Assembly (NCBI GenBank): GCA_023384105.1
Contig: JAHDXR010000003.1
Location: forward strand, 124,001 to 188,000
Direction: 5' to 3'
Length of the DNA stretch: 64,000 nt
Source: Hyphomonadaceae bacterium
GTDB lineage: Bacteria > Pseudomonadota > Alphaproteobacteria > Caulobacterales > Aquidulcibacteraceae
The notes beneath the pieces are model-generated. The model worked only from the letters and a program-made list of their open reading frames with translations, searched no databases and was not told the origin of the DNA. Position numbers and translations under genes: made by a program. The stretch's first letter is position 1, and the number at the start of each line of letters is the position of its first letter. Of the stretch, positions 32,001 through 42,226 are shown piece after piece.

Positions 32001-33187
32001 AAGGCGAAGGCGAGATTGCATTCGGCGCAGGCTATCTCGCCGGCGACGGCTTCATCGAGATCGTCGACGGCCGCTTCGAGGACAAGCTGACCGGCGTGAC
32101 GCTGGTCGATCTCGATGCGCGGGTGGCGCTGGACCAGCGCGGCGTGACGATCGAGAACTTCACCGCCGCCGGTCCGCGCGGCGGAACGCTGACGGCGACC
32201 GGCGGCAGCGCCAATACGCGCGAAGGCCGCATCGCCGTCCGCATCGACAACATGCGCATCGTCGACCGCCCCGACGCGCGCGCGCGCGGCAGCGGCGCGC
32301 TGACGCTGGAATGGCAAGGGCTGCAGTCGCGCTTGAGCGGCGACCTCAGCGTGCTTGAAGCGGACATCGACGTCGCCGCCAATCCCGAAGCCGGCATCCC
32401 CACGCTGGACGTCATCGAAATCAACCGGCCCGGCTATGAGGATGAGATCGAGGAGACGCCGGAAGAAGCGCCGCGCCGCAACGGCTCGACCACGCTCGAC
32501 GTGCGCATCACGGCGCCGGCGCGCATCTACACACGCGGCCGCGGCGTCGACGCCGAGTGGGCGCTGAACCTGCGCCTTACGGGCACGGCGGCGAGTCCGC
32601 AGCTGCACGGAACGGCGCGCATCATCCGCGGCACGATCGCCCTCTCCGGCCAGCCGTTCGAGATCGACGAGGCGCGCATCACCTTCGGCGGCGATCCGCT
32701 GGACGCGCTGATCGATCTCACCGCCACGCGCAGCACCGCCGACCTCACCGCCTATATGCGCCTCAGCGGCACGGCGCGCGATCCCGAAATCAGCTTCACC
32801 AGCGATCCGGGCCTGCCGGAGGACGAGATCCTGCCGCAGATCCTGTTCGGCCGCTCGGTGGAGGATTTGTCCGCGCTCGAAGCGGCGCAGCTGGCGGCGA
32901 GCCTGGCCGCGCTCTCGGGGCAGGCGTCGCTCAATCTCGTCGACGCCGCGCGCGCGGCCGCGGGGCTCGACCGCTTCAACGTCCGCCAGGATGAAAACGG
33001 CGGCTTCCTGGTGGCCGGCGGCGTCTATCTGACGCGCGACGTCTATCTCGAAGTCGCGCGCACCGGCCTTGGCGAAACGCAGACGCGCGTCGAATACACC
33101 GTCCGGCCGCGGCTGGTGCTGATCACCAGCTTCCTCTCCAGCGGCGACCAGCGCGTCTCGCTGCGGTGGCGGCGCGAAAGCGATTGA
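29099..33187 (+). CDS. tamB: TamB-like translocation/assembly protein
   Basis: A 1362-residue protein. After a basic N-terminus (KPRRRRRWLAYAAG) comes one membrane anchor. A very long beta-rich region of AsmA/TamB-type repeats follows. The conserved C-terminal DUF490 domain includes LRLTGTAASPQLHGTARI, SFTSDPGLPEDEILPQILFG and ASLAALSGQASLNLVDAARA. It spans the periplasm between the inner membrane and TamA and may also move phospholipids (family knowledge). Translation is coupled to tamA. Long open frames exist on both other strands and frames; they are GC-bias shadows. Confidence 0.93.
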   Translation: MDDEQNAPSETKPRRRRRWLAYAAGGALLAGGAIVALGPAAGWVVDTLADNQRVWRLGRITVDGVSGGWLGDLRAERIAIADEEGVWLEARDVALDWRPQDILFGAVRIDTGAAASINVLRQPTLLEKRPSSGATFDVFIGDIRIEALTLQEAVFGEAAAFTATLGLEIEDESLEGLALELLRTDSDADRLIVAYRPDEDYALSLDAASAPGGVLARALGVSEQGLSATARGEGDAQTGAATFSALVGEAQLLQGEARWTPAQWRLDAQARLDLLPALATLSRRIGGAATVEASGARLGAFTAHAETPFLALDVSGELNRERELVGPARIVATTDRLSAIARESPFELGAARFEGELRRARGATAIRGALDAQRIDALGQSARLRGPAEAALTQARFTLAGDLRAADGAGPLFVNARLRANLDYDRGRRRFELKQAELASDAIAFDAQGWAARGQGEFAGQWRVRRLDALPGGLTGQASGRFRAFAEQRDAARVWTTSVIGAGANVAGASDIAPQLLGPTPSLDGRFSYENGGVSVEHVRIDGANLRAAATGRIVGGDANLALEASARGPVTIGGAVLDGALDATGRITGRLARPTVAARASLSSFNAGGVVVEQPVIDFTLAPRGGGYAGHADVAGAASGQPLTVSSEVGIDEEVIALNAIDGQWGALQAQGRAAIAPRGVTAELDVNGAIDGIAPGVTGRVASVVSLTPETLTLDAQLMDARAGELRLRAATVRATGPMSAIAMIYALRGRVREAPLVFEGTGVADLEGDAHIRLDGRGTLAASDVFTRAPIDLQFGDRAMTASLNVALGDGVLMAQWQDRGRALSGSAQVENAPLEPLAAIWGEHADGHIDGRLTLVNNGRGLSGDADLTLIDARLAGRQRGRLNMHIVGDLEPDRLRAVVDATSTDGLVARFEADAPVVTSAAPIRIALAPERRGRATWSIRGPADALWAAARLQDQQLSGQLEGEGEIAFGAGYLAGDGFIEIVDGRFEDKLTGVTLVDLDARVALDQRGVTIENFTAAGPRGGTLTATGGSANTREGRIAVRIDNMRIVDRPDARARGSGALTLEWQGLQSRLSGDLSVLEADIDVAANPEAGIPTLDVIEINRPGYEDEIEETPEEAPRRNGSTTLDVRITAPARIYTRGRGVDAEWALNLRLTGTAASPQLHGTARIIRGTIALSGQPFEIDEARITFGGDPLDALIDLTATRSTADLTAYMRLSGTARDPEISFTSDPGLPEDEILPQILFGRSVEDLSALEAAQLAASLAALSGQASLNLVDAARAAAGLDRFNVRQDENGGFLVAGGVYLTRDVYLEVARTGLGETQTRVEYTVRPRLVLITSFLSSGDQRVSLRWRRESD

Positions 33188-34345
<1,158 letters not shown>

Positions 34346-34401
34346 CCCGTAGCGTTGCGGCGCCACTGTTCGAGCTGAAGCGCCGCGCGTAGAACACCGC
34401 C

Positions 34402-35517
34402 ATGGCCTCCCCGCTCGACACCGCCAAACGCATCGTCGTCAAGATCGGCTCGGCGCTGCTCGTCGGCGGCGACGGGCAGCCGGCGCGCGCGTGGCTTCAG
34501 GCGCTGGCGGACGACGTCGCCGAGGCGCGCGCGCGCGGGCAGGGCGTGGTGATCGTCTCGTCCGGCGCGATCGCGCTTGGGCGCAAAGTGCTTGGCCTCG
34601 GACGCACGCTGCGCCTGGAGGAGAAGCAGGCCGCCGCCGCCGCCGGCCAGGCGCGGCTGCTGGCGGCCTACGAGGACGCCTTTGCGCGCCACGGCGTCCC
34701 GGTCGCGCAGGCGCTGCTGACGCCGGACGACACCGAGCGGCGCCGCCGCTGGCTCAACGCGCGCGCCACGCTGGAGACGCTGCTCGGCCTCGGCGCCGTG
34801 CCGATCATCAACGAGAACGACACCGTGGCGACCGCCGAGATCCGCTACGGCGACAACGATCGCCTCGCCGCCCGCGCGGCGCAGATGATCAGCGCCGACG
34901 CGCTGATCCTGCTCTCCGACATCGACGGCCTCTACGAACGCGATCCCCGCATCGAGCCGGACGCGCCGTTCGTGCCGGAGGTGCGCCAGATCGATGCGCG
35001 CATCGAGGCGATGGCGGGCGGGGCGAACGCGGCGGCGGGCGTGGGCTCGGGCGGCATGCGCACCAAGATCGAGGCGGCCAGGATCGCCACCCGCGCCGGC
35101 TGCGCCGTGGCGATCACCAAAGGCGCCGAGCCCAAGCCGCTGACGCGCCTGAGAAGCGGCGCGCGCGCGACCTGGTTCCTGCCGCGCGCGACGCCGCAGG
35201 CGGCGTACAAGGCCTGGATCGGCGGCCACCTGGCGCCGCAAGGCGCGCTGGTGATCGACGACGGCGCGGCGGCGGCGCTGCGCGCGGGGAAGAGCCTGCT
35301 GCCGGCCGGCGTCACCGGCGTCGAGGGCGCGTTCGAGAAGGGCGACGCCGTGCGCATCCTGAGCGCTTCGGGGGCGGAAGTCGGCCGCGGCCTCGCGCGC
35401 TACGACGCCGCCGACGCGCAGCGCATCAAGGGCTTGCGGTCCGACGCCATCGCCGACAGGCTGGGCTACGCCGCGGGCGCGGCGCTGGTGCACGCCGACG
35501 ATCTCGTATTGAGCTAA
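34402..35517 (+). CDS. proB: Glutamate 5-kinase
   Basis: A 371-residue enzyme catalysing the first step of proline synthesis. The amino-acid-kinase domain shows [14 protein letters not shown] near the N-terminus, [14 protein letters not shown], and the substrate motif [21 protein letters not shown]-terminal PUA domain ([19 protein letters not shown]) is present, as in the full-length bacterial enzyme. The lysine-containing [11 protein letters not shown] segment is intact. The next gene, proA, uses its product. Confidence 0.96.
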   Translation: MASPLDTAKRIVVKIGSALLVGGDGQPARAWLQALADDVAEARARGQGVVIVSSGAIALGRKVLGLGRTLRLEEKQAAAAAGQARLLAAYEDAFARHGVPVAQALLTPDDTERRRRWLNARATLETLLGLGAVPIINENDTVATAEIRYGDNDRLAARAAQMISADALILLSDIDGLYERDPRIEPDAPFVPEVRQIDARIEAMAGGANAAAGVGSGGMRTKIEAARIATRAGCAVAITKGAEPKPLTRLRSGARATWFLPRATPQAAYKAWIGGHLAPQGALVIDDGAAAALRAGKSLLPAGVTGVEGAFEKGDAVRILSASGAEVGRGLARYDAADAQRIKGLRSDAIADRLGYAAGAALVHADDLVLS

Positions 35518-35557
35518 CCCCATAGCCCTCGCCGGCCCAGCCGCCCTATAAGACGCC

Positions 35558-36829
35558 GTGGACGACAGTTCTGCCCCCCTGTTCAACCAGATGCGCGCGC
35601 TGGGCCAGCGCGCGCGCAAGGCCGCGCGCGCGGTCGCGTCCGCCTCCGGCGCACAGCGCACCGCCGCGCTCAAGGCGATGGCGTTCCACCTGCGCGCGCG
35701 GAAGGACGACATCCTCGCCGCCAATGCGCGCGACGTCGCCGCGGCGAAGGAAAAAGGCCTGGCCGAGAGCTTCATCGACCGCCTGCTGCTGAATGCGGCG
35801 CGGCTCGAAGCCGTCGCCGCCGGCGTCGAGACCGTCGCCGCCATCGCCGATCCGGTCGGCGCCGCAATCGACGAGTGGACGCGCCCGAACGGCTTGCGCA
35901 TCGCCCGCGTGCGCACCCCGATCGGCGTCATCGGCATGATCTTCGAGAGCCGGCCCAATGTGGCGGCCGACGCGGCGGCGCTGGCGCTGCGCGCCGGCAA
36001 CGCCATCATCCTGCGCGGCGGCAGCGACAGCGCCGAGAGCGTGCGCGCGATCGGCGCCGCCCTGCAGGACGCACTGCGCGACGCCGGCCTCAGCGAAGAC
36101 GCCGTGCAGATCGTGCAGAGCACCGACCGCGCCGCCGTCGGCATGATGCTGGAAGGCCTGGGCGGCGCCATCGACGTGATCGTCCCGCGCGGCGGCAAGT
36201 CGCTGGTGGCGCGGGTGCAGGCGGAAGCGCGCGTGCCGGTGTTCGCCCACCTCGAAGGCGTCAACCACACCTACGTGCACGCCGCCGCCGATCCGCAGAA
36301 AGCCGTCGACATCGTCGTCAACGCCAAGATGCGGCGCGTCTCCGTCTGCGGCGCGACCGAGAAGCTGCTGATCGACCGCGCCGTGCTAGAACAGATGCTG
36401 CCGCCGATCGCGAAAGCGCTGGAAGCGCGCGGCTGCGAATTGCGCGGCGGGCCCGAAGCGCAGCGCGTCCATCCGATGAAGCGCGCCACCACCGAGGATT
36501 GGAGCGCCGAATATCTCGCGCCGGTCCTCGCCATCCGCGCCGTCAGCGACATCGACGAGGCCATCGCCGTCATCGGCCTTTACGGCTCGCAGCACACCGA
36601 CGCGATCGTCACCGAGGACAAGGCGGCGGCCGAGAAATTCCTGCGCGAGGTCGACAGCGCCATTGTGCTGCACAACGCTTCGACTCAGTTCGCCGACGGC
36701 GGCGAGTTCGGCTTCGGCGGCGAGATCGGCATCGCAACCGGGCGCCTGCATGCGCGCGGACCTGTGGGCGCCGAGCAGCTGACGACGTTCAAGTACATCG
36801 TCCGCGGCGAGGGACAGATCAGGCCGTGA
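35558..36829 (+). CDS. proA: Gamma-glutamyl phosphate reductase
   Basis: A 423-residue aldehyde-dehydrogenase-fold enzyme, the second step of proline synthesis. The conserved [20 protein letters not shown] lies near residue 128, and the catalytic cysteine is in the [14 protein letters not shown] segment. The C-terminal [15 protein letters not shown] and [12 protein letters not shown] motifs are typical. The start is GTG (35558). It follows proB by 40 bases. Its stop overlaps the likely GTG start of nadD. Confidence 0.96.
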   Translation: MDDSSAPLFNQMRALGQRARKAARAVASASGAQRTAALKAMAFHLRARKDDILAANARDVAAAKEKGLAESFIDRLLLNAARLEAVAAGVETVAAIADPVGAAIDEWTRPNGLRIARVRTPIGVIGMIFESRPNVAADAAALALRAGNAIILRGGSDSAESVRAIGAALQDALRDAGLSEDAVQIVQSTDRAAVGMMLEGLGGAIDVIVPRGGKSLVARVQAEARVPVFAHLEGVNHTYVHAAADPQKAVDIVVNAKMRRVSVCGATEKLLIDRAVLEQMLPPIAKALEARGCELRGGPEAQRVHPMKRATTEDWSAEYLAPVLAIRAVSDIDEAIAVIGLYGSQHTDAIVTEDKAAAEKFLREVDSAIVLHNASTQFADGGEFGFGGEIGIATGRLHARGPVGAEQLTTFKYIVRGEGQIRP

Positions 36830-37377
36830 GGCGCGGACTGCCACTCGCCTATCCGGGCATGCGCATCGGCCTGTTCGGCGGCAGTTTCGATCCGGCGCAC
36901 GAAGGCCATGCGCACGTGGCGGAAACGGCGCTGAAGCGGCTCGATCTCGACCGCGTCTGGTGGCTGGTGTCGCCGCAGAATCCGCTGAAGCCGAAGTCGG
37001 GCCCGTTCGAGGCGCGGATGAAATCCGCGCAAGCCCAGGCGCACGGCAGGCGCATGTTTGTCACCGACTTCGAGCAGCGCTTCGGCTGCGCCTACACCTA
37101 TCAGACGATCCGCAAACTCAAGCAGCTCTATCCAGGCGTGCAGTTCACCTTGATCATGGGCGCCGACAATCTGGCCAATTTCCGCAAGTGGCGGAAATGG
37201 CGGGAAGTCGCCGAGACCGTACCGGCGGTCGTGGTCTCGCGGCCGGGGGCGGAGCCCGCCCATCGGATGGCGGCGCCCAGGGGTTGGCGACACCTGAACG
37301 CGCGCTACGCCCCCCAATCTTCAACGGCTCTGCGTGCGGCCAGAGGCGCCAAGTTGGCGAAACCCGGCCGGAAGTGA
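36826..37377 (+). CDS. nadD: Nicotinate-nucleotide adenylyltransferase
   Basis: A 183-residue enzyme forming deamido-NAD from nicotinate mononucleotide and ATP. The nucleotidyltransferase motif [18 protein letters not shown] is near the start, followed by [19 protein letters not shown]. The C-terminal [10 protein letters not shown] corresponds to the usual ISSTxIR motif. The GTG at 36826 overlaps the proA stop (GTGA) and leaves the typical short leader before GMRIGLFGG; the ATG at 36859 is the alternative. The middle-to-end region is shorter than in many homologues. Confidence 0.92.
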   Translation: MRRGLPLAYPGMRIGLFGGSFDPAHEGHAHVAETALKRLDLDRVWWLVSPQNPLKPKSGPFEARMKSAQAQAHGRRMFVTDFEQRFGCAYTYQTIRKLKQLYPGVQFTLIMGADNLANFRKWRKWREVAETVPAVVVSRPGAEPAHRMAAPRGWRHLNARYAPQSSTALRAARGAKLAKPGRK

Positions 37378-37428
37378 TAGCCTTGAATATCCGGGGGCAC
37401 AGAAGGAACCCATAACCTGTCACCTGAA

Positions 37429-37842
37429 ATGAAACGCGCGCCGGCCGCGCCCGAAGCCGGGAAGTCCGAGCGCGATCCGAACCGGCCAGCGCCGGGGATC
37501 GACGTCGAAGCGGCGACGCAAGTCGTGCTCGCCTCGCTCGAAGACGACAAAGCCGAGGACATCGTCTCGATCGACATCCGCGGCAAATCCTCTTTCGCCG
37601 ACATGCTGATCGTGGCTTCGGGCCGTTCGGCGCGCCATGTCGGCGCGCTCGCGGATCACGTGCTGCGCAAGCTGAAGGACGCGGGCGTGAAAGACGTGCG
37701 CGTGGAAGGGCTGCCGCAAGCCGACTGGGTGCTGGTGGATGCGGGCGACGTGGTGGTGCACCTGTTCCGCCCCGAAGTGCGCGCCTTCTACAATATCGAA
37801 AAGATCTGGTCCGGCGGGCACACGACGCCGCTGGCCAGCTGA
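37429..37842 (+). CDS. rsfS: Ribosomal silencing factor RsfS
   Basis: A 137-residue protein that binds uL14 and blocks 70S formation under starvation. The conserved core reads LEDDKAEDIVSIDIRGKSSF, then ADMLIVASGRSARHVGAL, then VEGLPQADWVLVDAGDVVVH, with the FRPEVRAFYNIEKIW end. An approximately 25-residue Pro/Ala-rich N-terminal extension is present. It sits between nadD and rlmH, the usual alphaproteobacterial order. Confidence 0.95.
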   Translation: MKRAPAAPEAGKSERDPNRPAPGIDVEAATQVVLASLEDDKAEDIVSIDIRGKSSFADMLIVASGRSARHVGALADHVLRKLKDAGVKDVRVEGLPQADWVLVDAGDVVVHLFRPEVRAFYNIEKIWSGGHTTPLAS

Positions 37843-37845
37843 GCC

Positions 37846-38316
37846 TTGCGCATTCAGATCGCGGTTGTCGGCCGTCTGCGCGGCGGGCCGGAAGCTGCGC
37901 TGAGCGCCGACTACGCCGCGCGCGCGGCGGCGGCGGGAAAGCAGATCGGATTCAAGTCCGTCGACATCGCGGAAGTCGAAGGCCGCCCGCCCGGCGATCC
38001 GCGCGCGGAAGCGACCGCGCTCTACCGCGCCACGCCCGACGACGCACGCAAGATCCTGCTCGACGAACGCGGCGCGGAATGGACCTCGCGCCAGCTGGCG
38101 GAAAAGCTCGCGCGCTGGCGCGACGACGGCGTTCCGTGCGTCACCTTCTGGATCGGCGGCGCCGACGGCGTTTCACAGAGCGTTAAGGATAACGCTGACG
38201 AAAAGCTCGCATTCGGGCGCCAAACCTGGCCGCATCGGCTCGTCAGGGTGATGATTTCCGAGCAGGTTTACCGTGCCGTGACGATATTGTGCGGTACTCC
38301 CTATCACCGGGACTGA
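37846..38316 (+). CDS. rlmH: 23S rRNA pseudouridine-1915 N3-methyltransferase RlmH
   Basis: A 156-residue SPOUT methyltransferase. The family features ILLDERGAEWTSRQLAEKL, VTFWIGGADGVS and the C-terminal MISEQVYRAVTILCGTPYHR are all present. It modifies helix 69 of the 23S rRNA in the assembled 70S ribosome. The start is TTG at 37846, three bases after the rsfS stop, which gives the expected MRIQIAVVGRLR opening. It is coupled to rsfS in a ribosome-linked pair. Confidence 0.95.
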   Translation: MRIQIAVVGRLRGGPEAALSADYAARAAAAGKQIGFKSVDIAEVEGRPPGDPRAEATALYRATPDDARKILLDERGAEWTSRQLAEKLARWRDDGVPCVTFWIGGADGVSQSVKDNADEKLAFGRQTWPHRLVRVMISEQVYRAVTILCGTPYHRD

Positions 38317-38344
38317 AGTTCTCGGGCGATATGGGTGATGGTGA

Positions 38345-39493
38345 ATGGCTCGAGACGCACGACGCGTCCGCGCCCTGGTCGCATGCGCGGCAGGGGCGCT
38401 TGCGCTCCTGATCGGCAGCGCCAACGCGCAGACCACGCGAACCGCCACGCAAGCCGAGCGCGACCGCCGCGCCGAGACCCAGCGCGCCGAGCGGCTGCGC
38501 GCAGAGGCCGCCGCCGCGCGCCGCGAGGTGCAGGCGCTCGACCGCCAGCTGGCCGACTCCGGCCGCCGCCTGGCCGAAGCCGAGGCCGCCGCCGTCGCCG
38601 CCGAGCAACGCCTCGCCGAACTGCGCGCCCAGATCGATGTCGACACCACCGCCCGCAGCCACGCCCAGGATGCGTTCGAGCGCGCCCTGATCGGCGCCGC
38701 GCTCGCCAGCCGCCGGGCCGAGCCGCGCGCCGTCCGCGCCGGCATGGCCGCCCGCGCGCTCGCGCCGGCCTTCGCCACCCGGGAACGCCAAAGCGCCGCC
38801 GCGCTGGCGGACGCGCGCCGGCTGGAACGCGCCGTCGCCGAGGAACAGCGCCTGCTCGCCGAGGCGCACGCCGCCATCGAGGCGGAACGGACCGAGCTTG
38901 CCGCCCTGACCGTCCGCCGCCGCGCCTCCCAGACGCAGCTCGCCAGCGACGCCGCCGCCGCCGACCGCCGCGCCCGCGCCTTCGCCGCCGAAGCCCGCAA
39001 CCTGCGCGAGCTGGCGCAGCGCGCCTCCGCCAGCGCGCGCCGCCGCGGCGGCGCGGGGGCCAGTTCCGGCCCCTCCGTCATCCCCGCCGCCTGGGTCGCG
39101 CCGGCCGAGGGCAGCATCGCCCGCGCCTTCGGCGCTCAGTCCGCGGGCGGTTCCGCCGCGCAGGGCGTCACGCTGCGCACGCGCGCGGGCGCGCGGGTTG
39201 TTTCCCCCGCTGCGGGAGAAGTGACCTATGCCGGCCCCTTCCGCAGCTACGGCCACGTCTTGATCCTCAACTTCGATGGGGGGTACGCTCTCATTCTCAC
39301 CGGCCTGGACACGATCAGCGCCCGCGTCGGCGAGACCGTCCGCGCCGGCCAGCCTGTGGGCGAAATGTCATCTTCAGACACGACGCCGCCGGAATTGTAT
39401 GTTGAAGTGCGTCGGGATGGACGAGCGGTCGATCCCGGGCGCTGGCTGAACGGGCGGGGGATTGCCGCCGAAGCGGGCGTTAGAGCTGGTTAG
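38345..39493 (+). CDS. envC: EnvC-like murein hydrolase activator (degenerate M23 domain)
   Basis: A 382-residue secreted protein. The signal peptide ends near SANAQ, and a long Ala/Arg/Glu-rich coiled coil covers about residues 35-230. A C-terminal LytM-like domain has GVTLRTRAGARVVSPAAGEV, YGHVLILNFDGGYALILTGL and PELYVEVRRDGRAVDP. The zinc ligands of active M23 enzymes appear replaced (YAHLS-like site reads ILTGLD, HLHFE-like site reads ELYVE). This agrees with an activator of amidases rather than a peptidase. It is followed by ctpA, as in other alphaproteobacteria. Confidence 0.88.
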   Translation: MARDARRVRALVACAAGALALLIGSANAQTTRTATQAERDRRAETQRAERLRAEAAAARREVQALDRQLADSGRRLAEAEAAAVAAEQRLAELRAQIDVDTTARSHAQDAFERALIGAALASRRAEPRAVRAGMAARALAPAFATRERQSAAALADARRLERAVAEEQRLLAEAHAAIEAERTELAALTVRRRASQTQLASDAAAADRRARAFAAEARNLRELAQRASASARRRGGAGASSGPSVIPAAWVAPAEGSIARAFGAQSAGGSAAQGVTLRTRAGARVVSPAAGEVTYAGPFRSYGHVLILNFDGGYALILTGLDTISARVGETVRAGQPVGEMSSSDTTPPELYVEVRRDGRAVDPGRWLNGRGIAAEAGVRAG

Positions 39494-39528
39494 CGCTTTC
39501 AGGCGATGCTCGCCTGGGGAGTACATGG

Positions 39529-40848
39529 ATGCGGTTAGCTTGGGTTGCGGCGCCGATCGCCGGCATAGCGGCGCTGGTGGGCGCGTTGGCGTGGTCCGCT
39601 CCCGAAGGCCGTGACCGCGGCGACATCTACCGTCAGCTCGAACTGTTCGCCGACGTGCTCGCGCGCGTCGAGCAGGATTACGTCACCGAGATCAACGACC
39701 AGGAGGCGATCGAAGCGGCCATCCAGGGCATGCTCGCCTCGCTCGATCCGCACTCCTCCTACATGAACGCGACCGAGTATCGCGACATGCAGACCCAGAC
39801 CCGCGGTGAGTACGGCGGGCTGGGCATCGAAGTCACCAGCGAAGACGGCGTCGTGCGCGTGGTCTCGCCGATCGACGGCACCCCGGCGGCGCGCGCCGGC
39901 ATCCAGGCCGGCGACTATCTCACCGCCATCAACGGCGAAAGCATCGTCGGCCTCACGCTCAACGAAGCCGTGCGCCGGATGCGCGGCGAAGCCGGCAGCA
40001 GCATTACCGTCACGGTCGCCCGCGAAGGAACCGATCCGTTCGACGTCACGCTGACGCGCGAAATCATCAATGTCCGCGCTGTCACCGCCCGCATCGAAGG
40101 CGGCGACATCGGCGTCATCCGCATCTCCACCTTCAACGAGCGCACCGGCTCGATGCTGCAGGACGCGATCCGCCAGGTGAAGCGCGACACCGGCGGGCGC
40201 CTGCGCGGCGTCGTGGTCGATCTGCGCAACAACCCGGGCGGCCTGCTCGATCAGGCGATCGAGGTCTCCGACGCCTTCCTCGACGGCGGCGAGGTGGTCT
40301 CCACCCGCGGCCGCCAGCCGGAAGACGTGCAGCGCTACAACGCCCGCCGCGGCGACGATCTCGCCGGCGTGCCGGTCGTGGTGCTGATCAACGGCGCGTC
40401 GGCCTCGGCCGCGGAAATCGTCGCCGGCGCCTTGCAGGACCGCAACCGCGCGCTGATCGTCGGCCTCGACTCGTTCGGCAAGGGCTCGGTGCAGACGGTG
40501 ATCCCGCTGCAGGGCGGCCGCGACGGCGCGCTGCGCCTCACCACCGCCCGCTACTACACGCCGGCCGGCCGCTCGATCCAGGGCGCGGGCATCACGCCGG
40601 ACATCGAAGTCGCCGCGCGCCGCGTCAGCGCCGAGGACATCGCCCGCCTGCAGCGACTGCGGCTCAGCGAAGAAGATCTGCCGAACGCGCTCGGCAACGA
40701 TTCGGGCGCGCAACGGCGCGCCGCGCACCTGCCGGAAGACCAGCCGCCGGAAAACTGGGATCAGGACGAGGATTACCAGCTCCACCGCGCCATGGAACTG
40801 CTGCGCCAAGGCATGGTGGCGGAGCGCCTGCGCCAACGCGCGGGCTAA
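39529..40848 (+). CDS. ctpA: C-terminal processing protease CtpA (S41)
   Basis: A 439-residue periplasmic serine protease. An N-terminal hydrophobic signal or anchor (APIAGIAALVGALAW) is followed by the ASLDPHSSYMN segment. A PDZ domain (GLGIEVTSEDGVVRVVSPID) and the catalytic parts come next: the serine in VLINGASASAAEIVAGALQD and the lysine in DSFGKGSVQTVIPL. The C-terminal tail is acidic and Gln-rich. It trims periplasmic proteins. It lies 35 bases after envC. The GGACCGCC repeat at 40861 follows its stop. Confidence 0.95.
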   Translation: MRLAWVAAPIAGIAALVGALAWSAPEGRDRGDIYRQLELFADVLARVEQDYVTEINDQEAIEAAIQGMLASLDPHSSYMNATEYRDMQTQTRGEYGGLGIEVTSEDGVVRVVSPIDGTPAARAGIQAGDYLTAINGESIVGLTLNEAVRRMRGEAGSSITVTVAREGTDPFDVTLTREIINVRAVTARIEGGDIGVIRISTFNERTGSMLQDAIRQVKRDTGGRLRGVVVDLRNNPGGLLDQAIEVSDAFLDGGEVVSTRGRQPEDVQRYNARRGDDLAGVPVVVLINGASASAAEIVAGALQDRNRALIVGLDSFGKGSVQTVIPLQGGRDGALRLTTARYYTPAGRSIQGAGITPDIEVAARRVSAEDIARLQRLRLSEEDLPNALGNDSGAQRRAAHLPEDQPPENWDQDEDYQLHRAMELLRQGMVAERLRQRAG

Positions 40849-40860
40849 AGCGCCGCCCCC

Positions 40861-40937
40861 ATGGACCGCCGGCGTCCCGCCAGCATGCGCCATGTTCTGA
40901 AATCTGAGCGCATGCCGGCGGGACGCCGGCGGTCCAT
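40861..40937. repeat. GGACCGCCGGCG inverted-repeat element (77 bp)
   Basis: The left arm ATGGACCGCCGGCGTCCCGC and its near-perfect reverse complement at the right end enclose an 18-base centre. It lies inside the ctpA-divPDA gene series, 12 bases after the ctpA stop. It is a member of the family listed at 43782, 44986, 55735, 57058, 62470 and 63023. Confidence 0.88.
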
Positions 40938-41020
40938 AAGGCTCTCGTATCGCTAGCGAAACGCCAGCGCACGCCCCGCACTAGTGACGGGCCGCGCGAA
41001 TTCGTTGATCTTCCGCGTCG

Positions 41021-42226
41021 ATGATTCGCCCGAAGATGAGCGCGAAAGCGCCGGTGCGCCGGCCTGCTTCCGCGCCCAGGCTACAACAGCGACGCCTGCC
41101 GCAGATCAATCACAAGATCGCAGCGCTCGCAGCGGCGGGCGTGCTGGCGCTCGGCGCGTTCGCGGCCATCCAGCTGTTCGGGGACCCGGAAGCGGCGGGC
41201 CCGCGCCGCGTGATCGCGCTGGCCCCGCGCGACGCCGCCGCCGACGCGCCCACCATCTCCTTCTCCGACGCGACCGAGGACATCGGCGAATACCAAACCT
41301 TCGGCCTGGAGGACCTGCCGGAGTTCAGCGGCGAGATTGGCGAAATCGACGCCAGCGGCGAACTGCGCGTCGCCGTGGTCGAGGCGCCCGAAACGGCGGC
41401 GCGCCCGTCCGTCGCGCCGCTGCCGCGCGCGCCGCTCGCGGGCCTGACCGAACCCGGCCCCAACGGCCCGCTGCCGGTCATCGCCGCCAACGGCCGCACT
41501 CCGGCCCAAGCCTATGCGCGCCCGTTCACGCGGCGCGAGAACCGGCCGATGATCGCCATCGTCATCGGCGGCCTCGGCTTCAATGCGCGCGCGACGACTC
41601 AAGCGATCGAGGAGCTGCCGCCGGAGATCACGCTCTCCTTCGTTCCCTACGCCAACGATCTGCAAAGCTGGATCGACCGCGCCCGCGCGCGCGGCCACGA
41701 AGTCATGCTCGAACTGCCGATGGAGCCGTTCGATCCGGACGCCGACGACACCGGCCCGCAGACCCTGCTCGCCTCGGCCTCGGCGCAGCAGAACATGCAG
41801 CGGCTCGACCAACTGCTCTCGCGCAGCGCCGGCTATTTCGGTGTAACCAATTACCAGGGCGCGCGCTTCGCCACCTCGGCGCAGGCGTCGCAGCCGGTGG
41901 TGCAGGCGCTGCGCCGGCGCGGGCTGGTGTTCATCTCGTCGGGCATCGGCCAGCGCACGGCGCTGAGCGTCGAGGCGCAGCGGGCGAACCTGCCGAACAC
42001 CGCCGCGGACCGCATCATCGACGCGCGCCGCGAGGCCGACGCGATCGACGATCAGCTGCTCAATCTCGAAGCGCTGGCGCTGCAGAATCAGAGCGCCATC
42101 GGCGCCGGCTTTGCCTATCCTGTCACCATGGAACAGGTTGGCCGGTGGGCGCGTGACATCGAAAGCCGCGGATATCAGCTCGCGCCCGCATCGGCTGTGC
42201 TGAACGCACGCGCCGCGCGCAGATGA
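41021..42226 (+). CDS. Divergent polysaccharide deacetylase family protein (YibQ-like)
   Basis: A 401-residue protein. One N-terminal membrane anchor (IAALAAAGVLALGAFAAIQL) and an acidic, Pro-rich linker lead to the DUF610/divergent polysaccharide deacetylase domain from about residue 175. Seen there are MIAIVIGGLGFNARATTQAI, EITLSFVPYAN, HEVMLELPMEPFDP and the GFAYPVTMEQVGRWA end. The family strand usually reads VIDDLG; here it is VIGGLG, so a presumed acidic metal site is lost. It probably acts on the periplasmic side with EnvC and CtpA. Confidence 0.85.
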   Translation: MIRPKMSAKAPVRRPASAPRLQQRRLPQINHKIAALAAAGVLALGAFAAIQLFGDPEAAGPRRVIALAPRDAAADAPTISFSDATEDIGEYQTFGLEDLPEFSGEIGEIDASGELRVAVVEAPETAARPSVAPLPRAPLAGLTEPGPNGPLPVIAANGRTPAQAYARPFTRRENRPMIAIVIGGLGFNARATTQAIEELPPEITLSFVPYANDLQSWIDRARARGHEVMLELPMEPFDPDADDTGPQTLLASASAQQNMQRLDQLLSRSAGYFGVTNYQGARFATSAQASQPVVQALRRRGLVFISSGIGQRTALSVEAQRANLPNTAADRIIDARREADAIDDQLLNLEALALQNQSAIGAGFAYPVTMEQVGRWARDIESRGYQLAPASAVLNARAARR

